Part shown: positions 7,790 through 16,798 of the stretch, piece after piece | Numbering within the stretch: the stretch's first letter is position 1 | Layout: every line of letters starts with the position of its first letter | Assembly (NCBI GenBank): GCA_015055745.1 | Contig: SVHS01000006.1 | Coordinates: forward strand, 1 to 51,642 | Reading direction: 5' to 3' | Length of the DNA stretch: 51,642 bases | Source: Clostridiales bacterium | Lineage (GTDB): Bacteria > Bacillota > Clostridia > Christensenellales > UBA1242 | Notes under the pieces: generated by a model | Told to the model about the DNA's origin: nothing | What the model saw: only the letters and a program-made list of their open reading frames with translations | The model's database searches: none | Translations under genes and position numbers: made by a program

Positions 7790-8104
7790 TTATCTAGGGA
7801 CAAAACTATTGCATGGCGCGCATTTTATCTCGCTACCTACAAATATCCCATTTGAAAAACATTCTCCTTCACGATTGAAAATGCACTCTGCACTATCACA
7901 CATGATATTCATAGTCTTGCAGTGATGAAATGGTGCAATATCTGGCTCATGCATAAACATGTCACGTGACACATCTTCCACCACCTTATCCTTATCCACG
8001 TCCAAATCTACACAGTCGGCTTTTTTACCTACAGATAGATTTTTTCTATCACACTTTGCTTTATCGTTGTATTTACAGCTATATTTTCTACACATAACGT
8101 CCAT
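7790..8104 (-). CDS. Protein with two DUF1540 cysteine-rich repeats
   Basis: A 104-residue protein made of two copies of the DUF1540 four-cysteine module: residues 5-31 (CRKYSCKYNDKAKC...C) and about 62-98 (CKTMNIMCDSAECIFNREGECFS...C). The paired cysteines are probably a small metal-binding site; no function is established for the family, which is common in Clostridia. The two halves are separated by an acidic linker (DVDKDKVVEDV). No close Shine-Dalgarno is obvious. It is transcribed alone and convergently with nothing on its 3' side except the leuS promoter. Confidence 0.8.
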   Translation of the reverse strand: MDVMCRKYSCKYNDKAKCDRKNLSVGKKADCVDLDVDKDKVVEDVSRDMFMHEPDIAPFHHCKTMNIMCDSAECIFNREGECFSNGIFVGSEIKCAPCNSFVPR

Positions 8105-8150
8105 ATTTTGAGTTTACCCAAAAATATCATTTTTATACAGTAGTCTCTTA

Positions 8151-8179
8151 TTGACAAATTGTTTTAAATTATTTATAAT
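8151..8179 (+). promoter_or_regulatory. Promoter of the 8199 gene and rplI
   Basis: TTGACA (8151-8156), 17-bp spacer, TATAAT (8174-8179), then AGAGGTG before the ATG at 8199. Confidence 0.9.
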
Positions 8180-8198
8180 CTATCCAGAGGTGAAGAAT

Positions 8199-8612
8199 AT
8201 GGACGATGAAGAGTTAGTAAAAAGCATCAATGAAGACATAGATCACATACTATCATTGCTAAAAAATATGGATACTTCTTTAAAAAACAAACATATCACT
8301 AAAGATGATTATTTGAAGCTTTTAGACATATATGACGAATCTGCAAGCTATCTTATAGATTTTTGCATGAATAGGAAGACAGCCGCTCTAGAAAGAGATA
8401 CTAGTGGGTTTAATAAATGTTTAGCTAGACTAAGCGATCCTGTCAATATAGATAATTTTAAAAATACTCTAAAAGGCAAGATCTACTTTAGGCGAGATAT
8501 TATATTGCATCATGATACCATTGTAGAAGGCGAAGATAATCATCTCTCCATGCTTAAGAAAAAATACGATAAATATATAGTGACTTATTTTAACAATCTA
8601 AAAGATATCTAA
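8199..8612 (+). CDS. Unrecognised helical protein upstream of rplI
   Basis: A 137-residue soluble protein, not recognised. It is rich in charged residues and predicted helices (MDDEELVKSINEDIDHILSLL at the N-terminus), without signal peptide or membrane segment. The start at 8199 is set by AGGTG 6 nt upstream; a longer frame from TTG 8151 would begin inside the -35 box. It ends 9 bp before rplI and shares its promoter, so it is probably co-transcribed with it. Position next to rplI is where replication or ribosome-associated genes often sit, but nothing in the protein points to a specific role. Confidence 0.7.
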   Translation: MDDEELVKSINEDIDHILSLLKNMDTSLKNKHITKDDYLKLLDIYDESASYLIDFCMNRKTAALERDTSGFNKCLARLSDPVNIDNFKNTLKGKIYFRRDIILHHDTIVEGEDNHLSMLKKKYDKYIVTYFNNLKDI

Positions 8613-8621
8613 GGAGTAAAA

Positions 8622-9065
8622 ATGAAAGTAATATTAATCAAAGAACTTAAAGGCAAAGGTAAAGCCGGCGACATCATAGATGTCAATCCAAACTATGCTT
8701 CAAATGTACTTATCAAACAAGGCATAGCAAAAGAAGCAAATGCATCTAATCTAAATGACCATAAGGGTCAGCAAGAGGCTAAAGTTTTCCATCATGGCGA
8801 GATGGTAAAGTCATATCAAGCATTGGCAGATAAAATCAAAAACAAAATATACCATTTCACTCTAAATGTAGGTGCCAATGGTAAAGCTTTTGGCTCTATC
8901 ACAAAGCAAGAGATAGTAAATGCTCTCGCTCAAGACAATATCAAGATCGAAAAAAATCAAATCAAAGACTTCCCTTCTATCAAAAGTGTCGGTCAGTACA
9001 AGATTACTCTCCAGCTCATCAAAGAAGTCAGCGTGGACATTTTCGCAAATGTAAATATCAAATAA
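8622..9065 (+). CDS. rplI: Ribosomal protein bL9
   Basis: A 147-residue large-subunit protein that binds 23S rRNA domain V near the L1 stalk. The N-terminal domain is canonical (MKVILIKELKGKGKAGDIIDV...YASNVLI...A), followed by the long connecting helix (about residues 50-75) and a C-terminal domain with GSITKQEIVNAL. The length is normal. AAGGAG lies 5 nt before the ATG. It is the second gene of a two-gene transcript and is closed by a strong terminator at 9071-9097. Confidence 0.97.
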   Translation: MKVILIKELKGKGKAGDIIDVNPNYASNVLIKQGIAKEANASNLNDHKGQQEAKVFHHGEMVKSYQALADKIKNKIYHFTLNVGANGKAFGSITKQEIVNALAQDNIKIEKNQIKDFPSIKSVGQYKITLQLIKEVSVDIFANVNIK

Positions 9066-9070
9066 TATAC

Positions 9071-9097
9071 AAAAAATCCGCACATCGCGGATTTTTT
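9071..9097 (+). terminator. Rho-independent terminator of rplI
   Basis: AAAAAATCCGC / GCGGATTTTTT hairpin. The same stem sequence is reused at 9662-9687 and 17682-17712, so this genome carries near-identical terminators at several sites. Confidence 0.85.
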
Positions 9098-9113
9098 ATG
9101 TAGGTATGTACTC

Positions 9114-9171
9114 GAGGTATTTACCTTTCACTTGGGTAGCTAAAACTAAAGGCGTGAAAGCCAAACACCTC
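9114..9171 (-). repeat. 58-bp palindromic repeat, copy A
   Basis: Read on the minus strand it begins GAGGTGTTTGGCTTTCAC and ends GTGAAAGGTAAATACCTC. These arms pair over 18 positions with two G-U pairs and one mismatch. Copy B (17752-17809) lies in the opposite orientation with only about three differences. Both copies lie in intergenic DNA close to the 3' end of an XRE regulator gene. Confidence 0.8.
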
Positions 9172-9183
9172 TCATACCACCTT

Positions 9184-9417
9184 TTAGCTCTCAAAATCTG
9201 ATTTCCCTAATAAATAATCTGTTGTCACGTTAAAATAATCAGAAATCTTCCTTACACCATCTGCTCCCGGCATTTTCTTACCTAATTTCCAATCATTTAA
9301 TGTAGACCTTGCTATTCCAATATTATTAGATAGTTTTTGTAAATCTAAGTCTTTATCCTTTAAAAGCTGCTTAAATCTTTCGGCAAAAACATCTAAAATT
9401 TCTTGAGAAGTTACCAT
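9184..9417 (-). CDS. Small XRE-family transcriptional regulator
   Basis: A 77-residue DNA-binding protein of the Cro/CI type. The single helix-turn-helix (QKLSNNIGIARSTLNDWKLGKKMPGADGV split around residues 27-55) is followed by the common KISDYFNVTTDYLLGKS ending. No other domain is present. No Shine-Dalgarno is visible; a TAATAT box lies exactly 6 nt before the ATG, suggesting a leaderless mRNA, though its -35 is poor. It is divergent from the structured RNA at 9487, so it may regulate that RNA, itself, or both. Confidence 0.9.
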   Translation of the reverse strand: MVTSQEILDVFAERFKQLLKDKDLDLQKLSNNIGIARSTLNDWKLGKKMPGADGVRKISDYFNVTTDYLLGKSDFES

Positions 9418-9451
9418 ATAAAAATATTATGGAAAATTTTTAAAAAAAATA

Positions 9452-9480
9452 TTGACAAGACGCAAAAGCGGTGATATAAT
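9452..9480 (+). promoter_or_regulatory. Promoter of the structured RNA
   Basis: TTGACA (9452-9457), 17-bp spacer, TATAAT (9475-9480): a full consensus. The predicted +1 at about 9487 coincides with the first base of the RNA's terminal stem. No gene follows it in the same direction. Confidence 0.92.
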
Positions 9481-9486
9481 ACCCAC

Positions 9487-9690
9487 ATCTTAATAGATGA
9501 GCATGGATAGTAACGTTTTCTTTCAAAAACATAGTTTATTAGTATTATTAAAAATATTTCACCATATTATTCCAGTTACGAGACGAGATAGCGATGTCCA
9601 TTGTGCACTGACCGAGGCTCGTTTGCTTGGTATTAAGATATACTTTCGGGTATCTACATAGAAAAATCCGCATTATGCGGATTTTTTCTA
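9487..9690 (+). ncRNA. Stand-alone structured non-coding RNA, unclassified
   Basis: About 200 nt between a perfect promoter and a strong terminator, with no sizeable frame. A terminal stem pairs ATCTTAATA (9487-9495) with TATTAAGAT (9631-9639), extended by GAGCA with TGCTT. Inside, TGGATAGTA (about 9503-9511) pairs with TATTATTCCA (about 9565-9574), enclosing a small GTTTT/AAAAAC hairpin, and a second domain at about 9576-9622 is closed by ACGAG/CTCGT. This branched layout does not fit the single rod of 6S RNA. It lacks the SRP, RNase P and tmRNA hallmarks. I cannot assign a family. The neighbour on the other strand is an XRE regulator. Confidence 0.65.
9662..9687 (+). terminator. Bidirectional terminator (ncRNA and glyS)
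   Basis: AAATCCGCA / TGCGGATTT stem with a three-base loop and T/A tracts on both sides, between the structured RNA and the convergent glyS stop at 9695. Confidence 0.85.
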
Positions 9691-9694
9691 TTTA

Positions 9695-11059
9695 TTAATA
9701 ATCTATCTTCTTAGATACATAGTCTACCAATTCATCTATAGATAGACGTATCTGCTCCATAGTATCACGGTCACGGATAGTCACAGTATTGTTTTCCAAT
9801 GTATCAAAGTCGATAGTGACACACATCGGAGTACCGATCTCATCTTGCCTGCGGTAGCGCTTTCCAATAGAGCCTGCTTCATCATATGTCACCATAAAGT
9901 GCTTAGCAAGTGTAGAATATACTTCATTTGCTTTTTCACTCAAATTCTTTTGAAGTGGAAGTATTGCAACCTTGTATGGTGCAATAGCTGGGTGGAAATG
10001 CATAACTACACGAGTGTCTCCCCCTTCCAATGTCTCTTCATCATAAGCTTCGCATAATACTGCCAATGTCAAGCGGTCAGCACCGATAGAATACTCTATC
10101 ACATTTGGTATATATTTTTCGTTTGTAAATGGGTCAAGATATAACATTGACTTACCACTAAATTCTTGGTGACGAGACAAATCCCAATCTCCTCTGTGGT
10201 GTATACCGTTTAGCTCTTCCCAGCCGATAGGATATTGGTATTGAATATCGCACGCAGCTTTGGCATAATGAGCGAGCTTATCATGGTCATGATAGCGTAG
10301 ATTTTCAGCACTGAAGCCTATAGAAAGCAAGAAGTCCAATGCTTTCTTTTTATACTCATGATAAAAGTCCATGCTTTCTTCTGCCTTGCAAAACCACTGA
10401 TGTTCCATTTGTTCAAATTCAATTGTTCTAAATGTGAAGTTTCCTGGAGTTACCTCATTTCTAAAGGCTTTACCGATCTGCGCGATACCAAATGGCACTT
10501 TAGCCCTCATACTGCGTTGCACATTTAAGAAATTTACAAACTCACCCTGTGCAGTCTCAGGACGAAGATATATCAAGTTTTGTCCTTCGTCAGTCACACC
10601 ACGAGAGGTTGAGAACATAAGATTGAAGTTTCGGATATTGGTCCAATCACTCTTGCCACACTTTGGACAAGCCACTTTATGCTCGGCGATATATTGCTCC
10701 ATTTCCTCATTTGTCATGACATCAGGATTTACTTTACCTTTTGAATAAGCTTCGATCAAATTGTCTGCTCTATGGCGAGTCTTACAAGATTTACAGTCCA
10801 TCTTCGGGTCAGAAAAGCTCGCTGTATGTCCGCTAGCTTCCCATACTTTACTATTCATAAATATGTCTGCATCTACACCATAAGACGCAGGGGCCTCTTG
10901 TACAAATTTTTTCCACCATGCACGCTTGATATTATTTTTTAGCTCTACACCTACAGGACCATAATCCCAAGTATTGGCAAGGCCATCATAAATGTCACTA
11001 CCAGGGAATATAAATCCTCTGCTTTTACATAAATTTACTATTTTATCAAAATTTCCCAT
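9695..11059 (-). CDS. glyS: Glycyl-tRNA synthetase (class II, homodimeric type)
   Basis: Charges tRNA-Gly with glycine. The protein has 454 residues and is of the single-chain alpha2 type rather than the alpha2beta2 GlyQS. Class II motifs are visible: FIFPGSDIYDGLANTWDYG near the N-terminus, FNLMFSTS, YLRPETAQG (motif 2 region), EFEQMEHQWF, and the C-terminal anticodon-binding domain with PYKVAILPL and DEIGTPMCVTID. A CxxC pair (CKSC, CPKC) sits in the insertion near residues 90-140. The start at 11059 (MGNFDKIV) is set by AGGAGAG; a longer frame would start inside the T-box leader. Confidence 0.97.
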   Translation of the reverse strand: MGNFDKIVNLCKSRGFIFPGSDIYDGLANTWDYGPVGVELKNNIKRAWWKKFVQEAPASYGVDADIFMNSKVWEASGHTASFSDPKMDCKSCKTRHRADNLIEAYSKGKVNPDVMTNEEMEQYIAEHKVACPKCGKSDWTNIRNFNLMFSTSRGVTDEGQNLIYLRPETAQGEFVNFLNVQRSMRAKVPFGIAQIGKAFRNEVTPGNFTFRTIEFEQMEHQWFCKAEESMDFYHEYKKKALDFLLSIGFSAENLRYHDHDKLAHYAKAACDIQYQYPIGWEELNGIHHRGDWDLSRHQEFSGKSMLYLDPFTNEKYIPNVIEYSIGADRLTLAVLCEAYDEETLEGGDTRVVMHFHPAIAPYKVAILPLQKNLSEKANEVYSTLAKHFMVTYDEAGSIGKRYRRQDEIGTPMCVTIDFDTLENNTVTIRDRDTMEQIRLSIDELVDYVSKKIDY

Positions 11060-11074
11060 ATATCTCTCCTTTAA

Positions 11075-11236
11075 ATAAAAAACCCTATGCAAATAAATTG
11101 CATAGGGACGATATTTTATACCGCGGTTCCACCCTAATTGGACAAATCCCACCTTAATTTCTTATTACGCCAAGAGGAGCGTGTATCTTTTCAATACCTC
11201 AGAGCAAGTCGCCACTTTGCCCATATGATTTATTTC
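11075..11236 (-). promoter_or_regulatory. Glycine T-box leader of glyS
   Basis: On the minus strand the leader contains the T-box sequence AGGGTGGAACCGCGG (11135-11121), whose bulge pairs with the uncharged tRNA acceptor end. A terminator follows: CCCTATGCAA (11092-11083 side) with TTGCATAGGG and a T-tract. A candidate specifier codon GGC (glycine) is at 11171-11169 in the 3' side of stem I. Binding of uncharged tRNA-Gly is expected to favour the antiterminator and glyS expression. Confidence 0.95.
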
Positions 11237-11265
11237 ATTTTATTAGATTTCTAATAGTTTGTCAA
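11237..11265 (-). promoter_or_regulatory. glyS promoter
   Basis: TTGACA (11265-11260), 17-bp spacer, TAAAAT (11242-11237), just upstream of the T-box leader. Confidence 0.88.
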
Positions 11266-11273
11266 GTAATTTC

Positions 11274-14200
11274 TTATGCTGTGTGACTAGAATTGTTAAT
11301 CTTATTTGCTATTTTGACATACTTATTATAAATTGATTTAGCAGATTTAACTTTATCTCCCATATCCTCATTGTTTTCTAATACTTTATCAAACAATGTC
11401 TTATTATTATCGTAGAGCCAACATATATTGTTTGCTTCTTCTTCATATTCATCGTATTGTGACTCGTCAGTCAATAATATCTGATTTATTTCTGACAATC
11501 TATCCATACAAGCAAGCAAATGTAAAGCATTCTCTTTAGTTTTCTTCAAATTACCGCTTTTAGTTATAGCATTTTGATCAAATCCGAAACCAATGACTGT
11601 TTGTAATCGTTTTTCCTTGCTCCTATTTGATTTAGTATTACTTGATTTATGATTACTTTTTATATCGACACTATTAGATAGCTTAGACTCAGCTGAATGA
11701 TACGTCTTGTGCTCATTAACCTCAGCTAAAATTGATTTTATCACCAAATTTGGATTGTATCCAATACTGTCAAAACTTTTTAACACATATGGATTGGCAC
11801 TATTGAATAATACACCCTCATTTTTATCGAAAATGACTTCTGCACCTTTGTATGTAAATTTACCTTTAGTAAAATTGTATTCCATATCATCAAGGCATTC
11901 TTTAATTCTCTTTGATTGGATTATCTTATTTTTTTCTTCTTGAGACATAGAATCCTCTATCTCAGGAATCTCTTTTGATGCATATTCTCTCTTTAGATAG
12001 ATAAATGAGCGCATATTTTCTGCATTTTCTATTAGAGCACTTTCTTCTTTATCTGCAGTCTTATACTCAGGTGCTTGAGTGAAATTCTTGCCTTTTTCTA
12101 GATGCTTTTTATATCTAGTCTCAAATTCTTTTTCTTTTGCTTCAATATTAGCTTTAGCTGTCAAATAGTTTTGTTCCAATTCATATGATACTAGATTGCC
12201 TACTTTAGATTTTGCTTTTAAGTATTGCTGTTCTAATGCTTCAAAATCTTTCCTTTCTTTCTCCAAAGCCTTCTTTTCTTTCTCAAAAGCCTTTGTCTCT
12301 AGATTAAATTCGTGTTTGAACTTCAAAATTTGTCTGATATTGCCAGCATTTACTTTACCTTCACCATTAGTTAATACTACACCATTATCTACACTAGCAT
12401 CAGACAGCTCCAAAATCTTGTCCAACAACAAACCATATCTGTCGTCAATAGCATCACTAGTGACATTTTTATTGTCCATATCTAGAGCCTGCTCATATAA
12501 ATTCTCAGCCATAGTATAGGCATCTTCTTTAGCTATCTTTCTCTCCATCTCTAGCTCATCTTTATATTGCTTGACACCAAACTTTTTGCCAGATCTTTTT
12601 GCCTTGTCTATCATCTTTGCTATACCATGTCCCAATGGTATAAATCCTGCCCACGCAGCCATACCTGCGACATAAATAGGCCAAATAGGGAAAACTGTAG
12701 CCAACACCACACCCATTCCCACAGCTGCCAATACGGTCACACTTAAAAACTTTGACCATTTAGCAAAGCTCTTGTATACACCTTTTTTAAAACTATACTC
12801 AGGACCTCCATCAAGCTTGCCATCTTTATATGTTAAGCTGCGCTTATTCAATGAAGCATATTCTGAAGAATTTTTAGCTGTATCTACATAAGAATAATGA
12901 TCAGAATAGACATATCTAAATCTGTTGTTTTCGATGTCTACAGCTTTTTCATCTGTTTCGTCAAAGACATCATTGACCACATAATCACCATTCTCATACG
13001 CTATCTCATAAGCTATCAAGGAATCTTTTTTTATAGCTTGATCTACTTGACCAGTATATTCATCTCCATTGTATTTTTTCAATACTTTTGCATACTCTAC
13101 AGCATTGTTTTTACTAGTAGTCTGTATTATCTCAGCATCATCTGTACGGCATCTACTGATCTTAAATACCTTTGCACCGTTAAACTCTGCTGTATGAGTC
13201 ATATAATATGCTTTTGATACAATCTTCTCTGTCACATTGGTACCGGACTGTATCCTCACTAAATATGCATCAAACTCGACTTGGTCATTACGCACAAATT
13301 TATAAGCAATCGCACAGTCAAACTCTTTTACATATTTACCATTTTTGAGACGAAGATAAGTATCTTCACTAGCCGTATTATCTACCTTTTCATATCTAAG
13401 ACGAGCAGAATACATTATATTGGCTTGCTCATAAGTAAGAGGCTCTGTAGTGTGTACACCATCGCTGGTCTTGACTGTAAGCTTTTTGCCAGTCATAGCA
13501 TTGAAATTAGTAATAGGTCTACCTTGCTCATCTGAGACACTGTCTACACTTACCATCATCGGAGCTGTATGACCTGAAATATTTACACTAATATAATCAC
13601 CGTTGTCAGTCGCTTCATATGTCTTGACATCGACTGTGTCTTCGCCATTAGCATTACCATAAGTCCTCACTGTAAAATATTTACTTACAGACGAGGTCCT
13701 AGCAGTCACTTTAGGCTCTCCGTTATCGTCTTGGACTGATATGTCTGTGATGACAATATTGTTATTTTTTGCTTCTAATGTATCGCTAAATGTATATTCT
13801 TTGTTGATATAGATCGTCTTGATCTGCTGACCATCTTTAGTATAATATGTATTGCCTTCTGGCATGATCTTGACAGACATATACTGTGTCTTTTGTCCTC
13901 TTGTACTATCTAATGAGTATATTTCTGATACATTTACAAATCTCTTTGTATCATCACTCATCACTACATACGCGTATTTTTTTACACCTTGTGGAGTGGT
14001 ATTATCCACTGATGTGATATTTTTCTCCTCACCAGTAATATTACTATCACTCTGTTGTATAAACTTAGTAGGGATATTGTGTATATCATAAGCAATGGTA
14101 AATTCTGCTTTGTTTGAAACTTTATGATTTTTTCTCCACTCCACACTCTGCACTTCGCTCATATCCCCATCAGTGACAGGACCATACAATTGCTTACTTA

Positions 14201-14411
14201 ACAAAACATCTAAACCATCTACACTTTTAGCAACACCATTGTCTAAATAATAAAAATCACTAAGATTAGCTATCCTCTTATTGCCTACCAAAACATCTAT
14301 ATGATTAGGCTTAATCGCTCTTATCTTATTTTTCCTATCTTCACTAAAGCCAGCAACAGTCCTAATACCATAGCTTTGTTTTTCGACATTTTTAATTAAT
14401 TCAGTGGCCAT
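11274..14411 (-). CDS. Large unrecognised membrane-associated coiled-coil protein
   Basis: A 1,045-residue protein that I do not recognise. The N-terminal 530 residues are rich in beta-type, Thr/Val/Asn/Asp sequence without a signal peptide. A hydrophobic stretch at about residues 557-600 (VTVLAAVGMGVVLATVFP, then YVAGMAAWAGFIPLG) looks like a two-helix hairpin in the membrane. It is followed by a charged region and a coiled coil at about 700-745 (KEKKALEKERKDFEALEQQ). The C-terminus is helical with a Ser/Asn/Lys-rich linker at about 925-950. The start at 14411 is set by AGGTG; an ATG at 14462 lacks one. It is monocistronic between glyS and tex. Confidence 0.7.
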   Translation of the reverse strand: MATELIKNVEKQSYGIRTVAGFSEDRKNKIRAIKPNHIDVLVGNKRIANLSDFYYLDNGVAKSVDGLDVLLSKQLYGPVTDGDMSEVQSVEWRKNHKVSNKAEFTIAYDIHNIPTKFIQQSDSNITGEEKNITSVDNTTPQGVKKYAYVVMSDDTKRFVNVSEIYSLDSTRGQKTQYMSVKIMPEGNTYYTKDGQQIKTIYINKEYTFSDTLEAKNNNIVITDISVQDDNGEPKVTARTSSVSKYFTVRTYGNANGEDTVDVKTYEATDNGDYISVNISGHTAPMMVSVDSVSDEQGRPITNFNAMTGKKLTVKTSDGVHTTEPLTYEQANIMYSARLRYEKVDNTASEDTYLRLKNGKYVKEFDCAIAYKFVRNDQVEFDAYLVRIQSGTNVTEKIVSKAYYMTHTAEFNGAKVFKISRCRTDDAEIIQTTSKNNAVEYAKVLKKYNGDEYTGQVDQAIKKDSLIAYEIAYENGDYVVNDVFDETDEKAVDIENNRFRYVYSDHYSYVDTAKNSSEYASLNKRSLTYKDGKLDGGPEYSFKKGVYKSFAKWSKFLSVTVLAAVGMGVVLATVFPIWPIYVAGMAAWAGFIPLGHGIAKMIDKAKRSGKKFGVKQYKDELEMERKIAKEDAYTMAENLYEQALDMDNKNVTSDAIDDRYGLLLDKILELSDASVDNGVVLTNGEGKVNAGNIRQILKFKHEFNLETKAFEKEKKALEKERKDFEALEQQYLKAKSKVGNLVSYELEQNYLTAKANIEAKEKEFETRYKKHLEKGKNFTQAPEYKTADKEESALIENAENMRSFIYLKREYASKEIPEIEDSMSQEEKNKIIQSKRIKECLDDMEYNFTKGKFTYKGAEVIFDKNEGVLFNSANPYVLKSFDSIGYNPNLVIKSILAEVNEHKTYHSAESKLSNSVDIKSNHKSSNTKSNRSKEKRLQTVIGFGFDQNAITKSGNLKKTKENALHLLACMDRLSEINQILLTDESQYDEYEEEANNICWLYDNNKTLFDKVLENNEDMGDKVKSAKSIYNKYVKIANKINNSSHTA

Positions 14412-14507
14412 ATTCACCTCTTTTTTTGACTTATAACAATATTTGTCATAAAAGTATAACATATAATTATGTAAAAATCAATAATTGTACAAAAAATTTA
14501 TGAAAAG

Positions 14508-14534
14508 AAAAAAGTGCTGAAATAGCACTTTATT
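14508..14534 (-). terminator. Rho-independent terminator of tex
   Basis: AAAGTGCT / AGCACTTT stem overlapping the tex stop region, with A/T tracts on both sides. Confidence 0.75.
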
Positions 14535-16683
14535 CTATACCTTTCATAGTAAGAGATATTCTCTTCTTTTGTAAGTCTACTGAGAGAATCTTTACTTTTA
14601 CTTTCTCACCAACTTTCAATATATCACTCGGATGTGATACAAAGCTATCACTAATCTGAGAAATGTGCACTAATCCGTCTTGGTGTACACCGATATCCAC
14701 AAACGCACCAAAATCGATAACATTCCTCACTACACCATCTAGCACCATATCTGGCTTTAGATCTTCCATGGATAAAATATCACTCCTTAGCTCTGGCAAT
14801 GGCATATCCTCACGGATATCTCTACCTGGTTTTAAGAGTTCTTTCACAATGTCTTGCAAAGTAGGCACACCTATACCTATTTCCTCTGCTACGTTGTTTT
14901 CACCTTTATTATCAATCAAGCTAGGCAACATACTCAATTCACCATTTTTGATGTGCTCTTCTGTGAGATTAAATAGCTTTAACAATTTCTTTACAGCATC
15001 ATAGCTTTCTGGGTGGACAGCGGTATTATCCAAGATATTTTCACCATCAGTGATACGCAAGAAACCTGCACACTGCTCATATGCCTTTGGTCCCATTTTC
15101 TTGACATTCATTAGCTCAGCCCTATCTCTGATGTGCTTTACTTGCGAGCGATAATCCACGATATTCTCAGCCAAACTATTTGATATACCAGACACATAAC
15201 TTAGTAGGCTCACTGATGCAGTATTTAGATCCACACCGACGCTATTTACACAATCTTCTACAGTATTTGACAATACTTCTGTAAGTCTATTTTGTGGCAT
15301 ATCATGCTGATACTGACCCACACCGATAGATTTTACATCAATCTTGATAAGCTCAGCCAATGGATCTTGCAATCTACGTGCGATAGACACTGCACTACGC
15401 AAATTTACATCATAGTCTGGAAATTCTTTTGCTGCCAGCTTTGACGCACTGTACACTGACGCACCTGCTTCATTCACCATAGCGTAACTTACTTTCCTAG
15501 GTAGAGTCTTGATCATATCCGCCACCAAGATCTCACTTTCCTTGCTAGCAGTACCATTACCTATAGCAATGATGTCTACATTATTTTTCACTATCATTTG
15601 AGATAGCTTTGCTTTTGCTTCTTCTACTCTATTTTGTGGAGGAGTAGGATGCACCACTGCTGTATCCAATACATCACCTTTCGTGTCGATGACAGCTATC
15701 TTACAGCCATTGTAATATCCTGGGTCATATCCCATGATGACATTTTTCTTTAGCGGTGCTTGGAGTAATAAAGGCTTTAAGTTTACCTCAAACATCTTGA
15801 TAGCTTGCTCATTCGCTCTGTCTGTCAATGCAGTCCTACACTCACGCTCAAGAGATGGGAAAAGCAACCTATCATAGCTGTCTTGTATAGTGTCTAGCAT
15901 GATTTGGTCAGTATACTCGTTATCTTTTTTGTATGCTTTCTCTATCTCTGTGATAGTAAGCTTAGGATTGATTTCTACATTTACCTTGAGGCAATCTTCT
16001 TTTTCTCCACGATTAAGTGCCAAAATCCTATGACTAGGTATCTTAGCCACTTCGCCAGAAAAGTCTTTGTAATTTTCATACGTCTTATTTTCGTCCTTTT
16101 CTGCGTCCCATATAGCTTTGATATTAGCTTTCTTAGCGATGATTTCACGCAAAGTCTTCCTAAGATTGGCATCATCACTAATCCTCTCCGCTATGATATC
16201 TTTTGCTCCCGCGATAGCTTCTTGGGCATTCTTCACACCCTTTTCTTCAGATATGTACTCTGCAGCATATTCTTCGATTGATTTATCTACATTTTGTGCA
16301 AGTATGATGTCTGCTAGTGGCTCCAAGCCTTTCGCTATAGCCACAGTAGCTCTAGTCTTTCTCTTCGGCTTGTAAGGACGATAGATATCTTCCACCTCAG
16401 TGAGTGTCATGGCTTCTTCGAGCGCCTTAGCTATCTCATCAGTCCACTTTTCTTGTTCACGAATGACTTTCTCTACCTTTTCTTTTTCTTTATTTAGATT
16501 CCTAAGATAATTTAACCTATCCGCAAAATCTCTGAGCACTTGGTCATCACACGCGCCGTGCATTTCTTTTCTATATCGTGCGATAAAAGGAATAGTATTT
16601 CCTTCATCTATGAGGTTGATGATATTCTCAGCATACACCTCTTTTAAATTAAATTCATAAGCTAATTGTTTTTGTAATTCCAT
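14530..16683 (-). CDS. tex: Tex-family S1 RNA-binding protein
   Basis: A 717-residue nucleic-acid-binding protein of the Tex/Spt6 family, thought to act with transcribing RNA polymerase. Domains in order: helical N-terminal region, YqgF-like RNase H fold at about 325-450 (MGYDPGYYNGCKIAVIDTKG and IIAIGNGTASKESE), helix-hairpin-helix pair at about 490-560 (VGVDLNTASVSLLSYVSGI, MNVKKMGPKAYEQCAGFLRI) and a C-terminal S1 domain at about 645-715 (GAFVDIGVHQDGLVHISQISD). The length is normal. The Shine-Dalgarno-like AAGGG lies about 20 nt upstream with GATTTTGAAAATC between it and the ATG, an odd arrangement. Confidence 0.95.
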   Translation of the reverse strand: MELQKQLAYEFNLKEVYAENIINLIDEGNTIPFIARYRKEMHGACDDQVLRDFADRLNYLRNLNKEKEKVEKVIREQEKWTDEIAKALEEAMTLTEVEDIYRPYKPKRKTRATVAIAKGLEPLADIILAQNVDKSIEEYAAEYISEEKGVKNAQEAIAGAKDIIAERISDDANLRKTLREIIAKKANIKAIWDAEKDENKTYENYKDFSGEVAKIPSHRILALNRGEKEDCLKVNVEINPKLTITEIEKAYKKDNEYTDQIMLDTIQDSYDRLLFPSLERECRTALTDRANEQAIKMFEVNLKPLLLQAPLKKNVIMGYDPGYYNGCKIAVIDTKGDVLDTAVVHPTPPQNRVEEAKAKLSQMIVKNNVDIIAIGNGTASKESEILVADMIKTLPRKVSYAMVNEAGASVYSASKLAAKEFPDYDVNLRSAVSIARRLQDPLAELIKIDVKSIGVGQYQHDMPQNRLTEVLSNTVEDCVNSVGVDLNTASVSLLSYVSGISNSLAENIVDYRSQVKHIRDRAELMNVKKMGPKAYEQCAGFLRITDGENILDNTAVHPESYDAVKKLLKLFNLTEEHIKNGELSMLPSLIDNKGENNVAEEIGIGVPTLQDIVKELLKPGRDIREDMPLPELRSDILSMEDLKPDMVLDGVVRNVIDFGAFVDIGVHQDGLVHISQISDSFVSHPSDILKVGEKVKVKILSVDLQKKRISLTMKGIE

Positions 16684-16798
16684 AATAAATATTGATTTTC
16701 AAAATCCCTTTTAAGTTTGCTCTAATCTTTAGTCCAAACGACCATATTATATCAAAAGAAAAAAATTTTTCCAAATAAATGGAAAAACTTTTTAGAAA

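Noticed and set aside
9487..9640. 6S RNA (ssrS)
   Set aside because: Length and terminal stem fit, but the interior folds into separate branches instead of one rod with a central bubble, and no 6S sequence hallmark was found.
10434..10748. Plus-strand frame of 104 codons opposite glyS
   Set aside because: It is a shadow of glyS in the complementary strand, with no ribosome site or promoter; glyS motifs are unambiguous.
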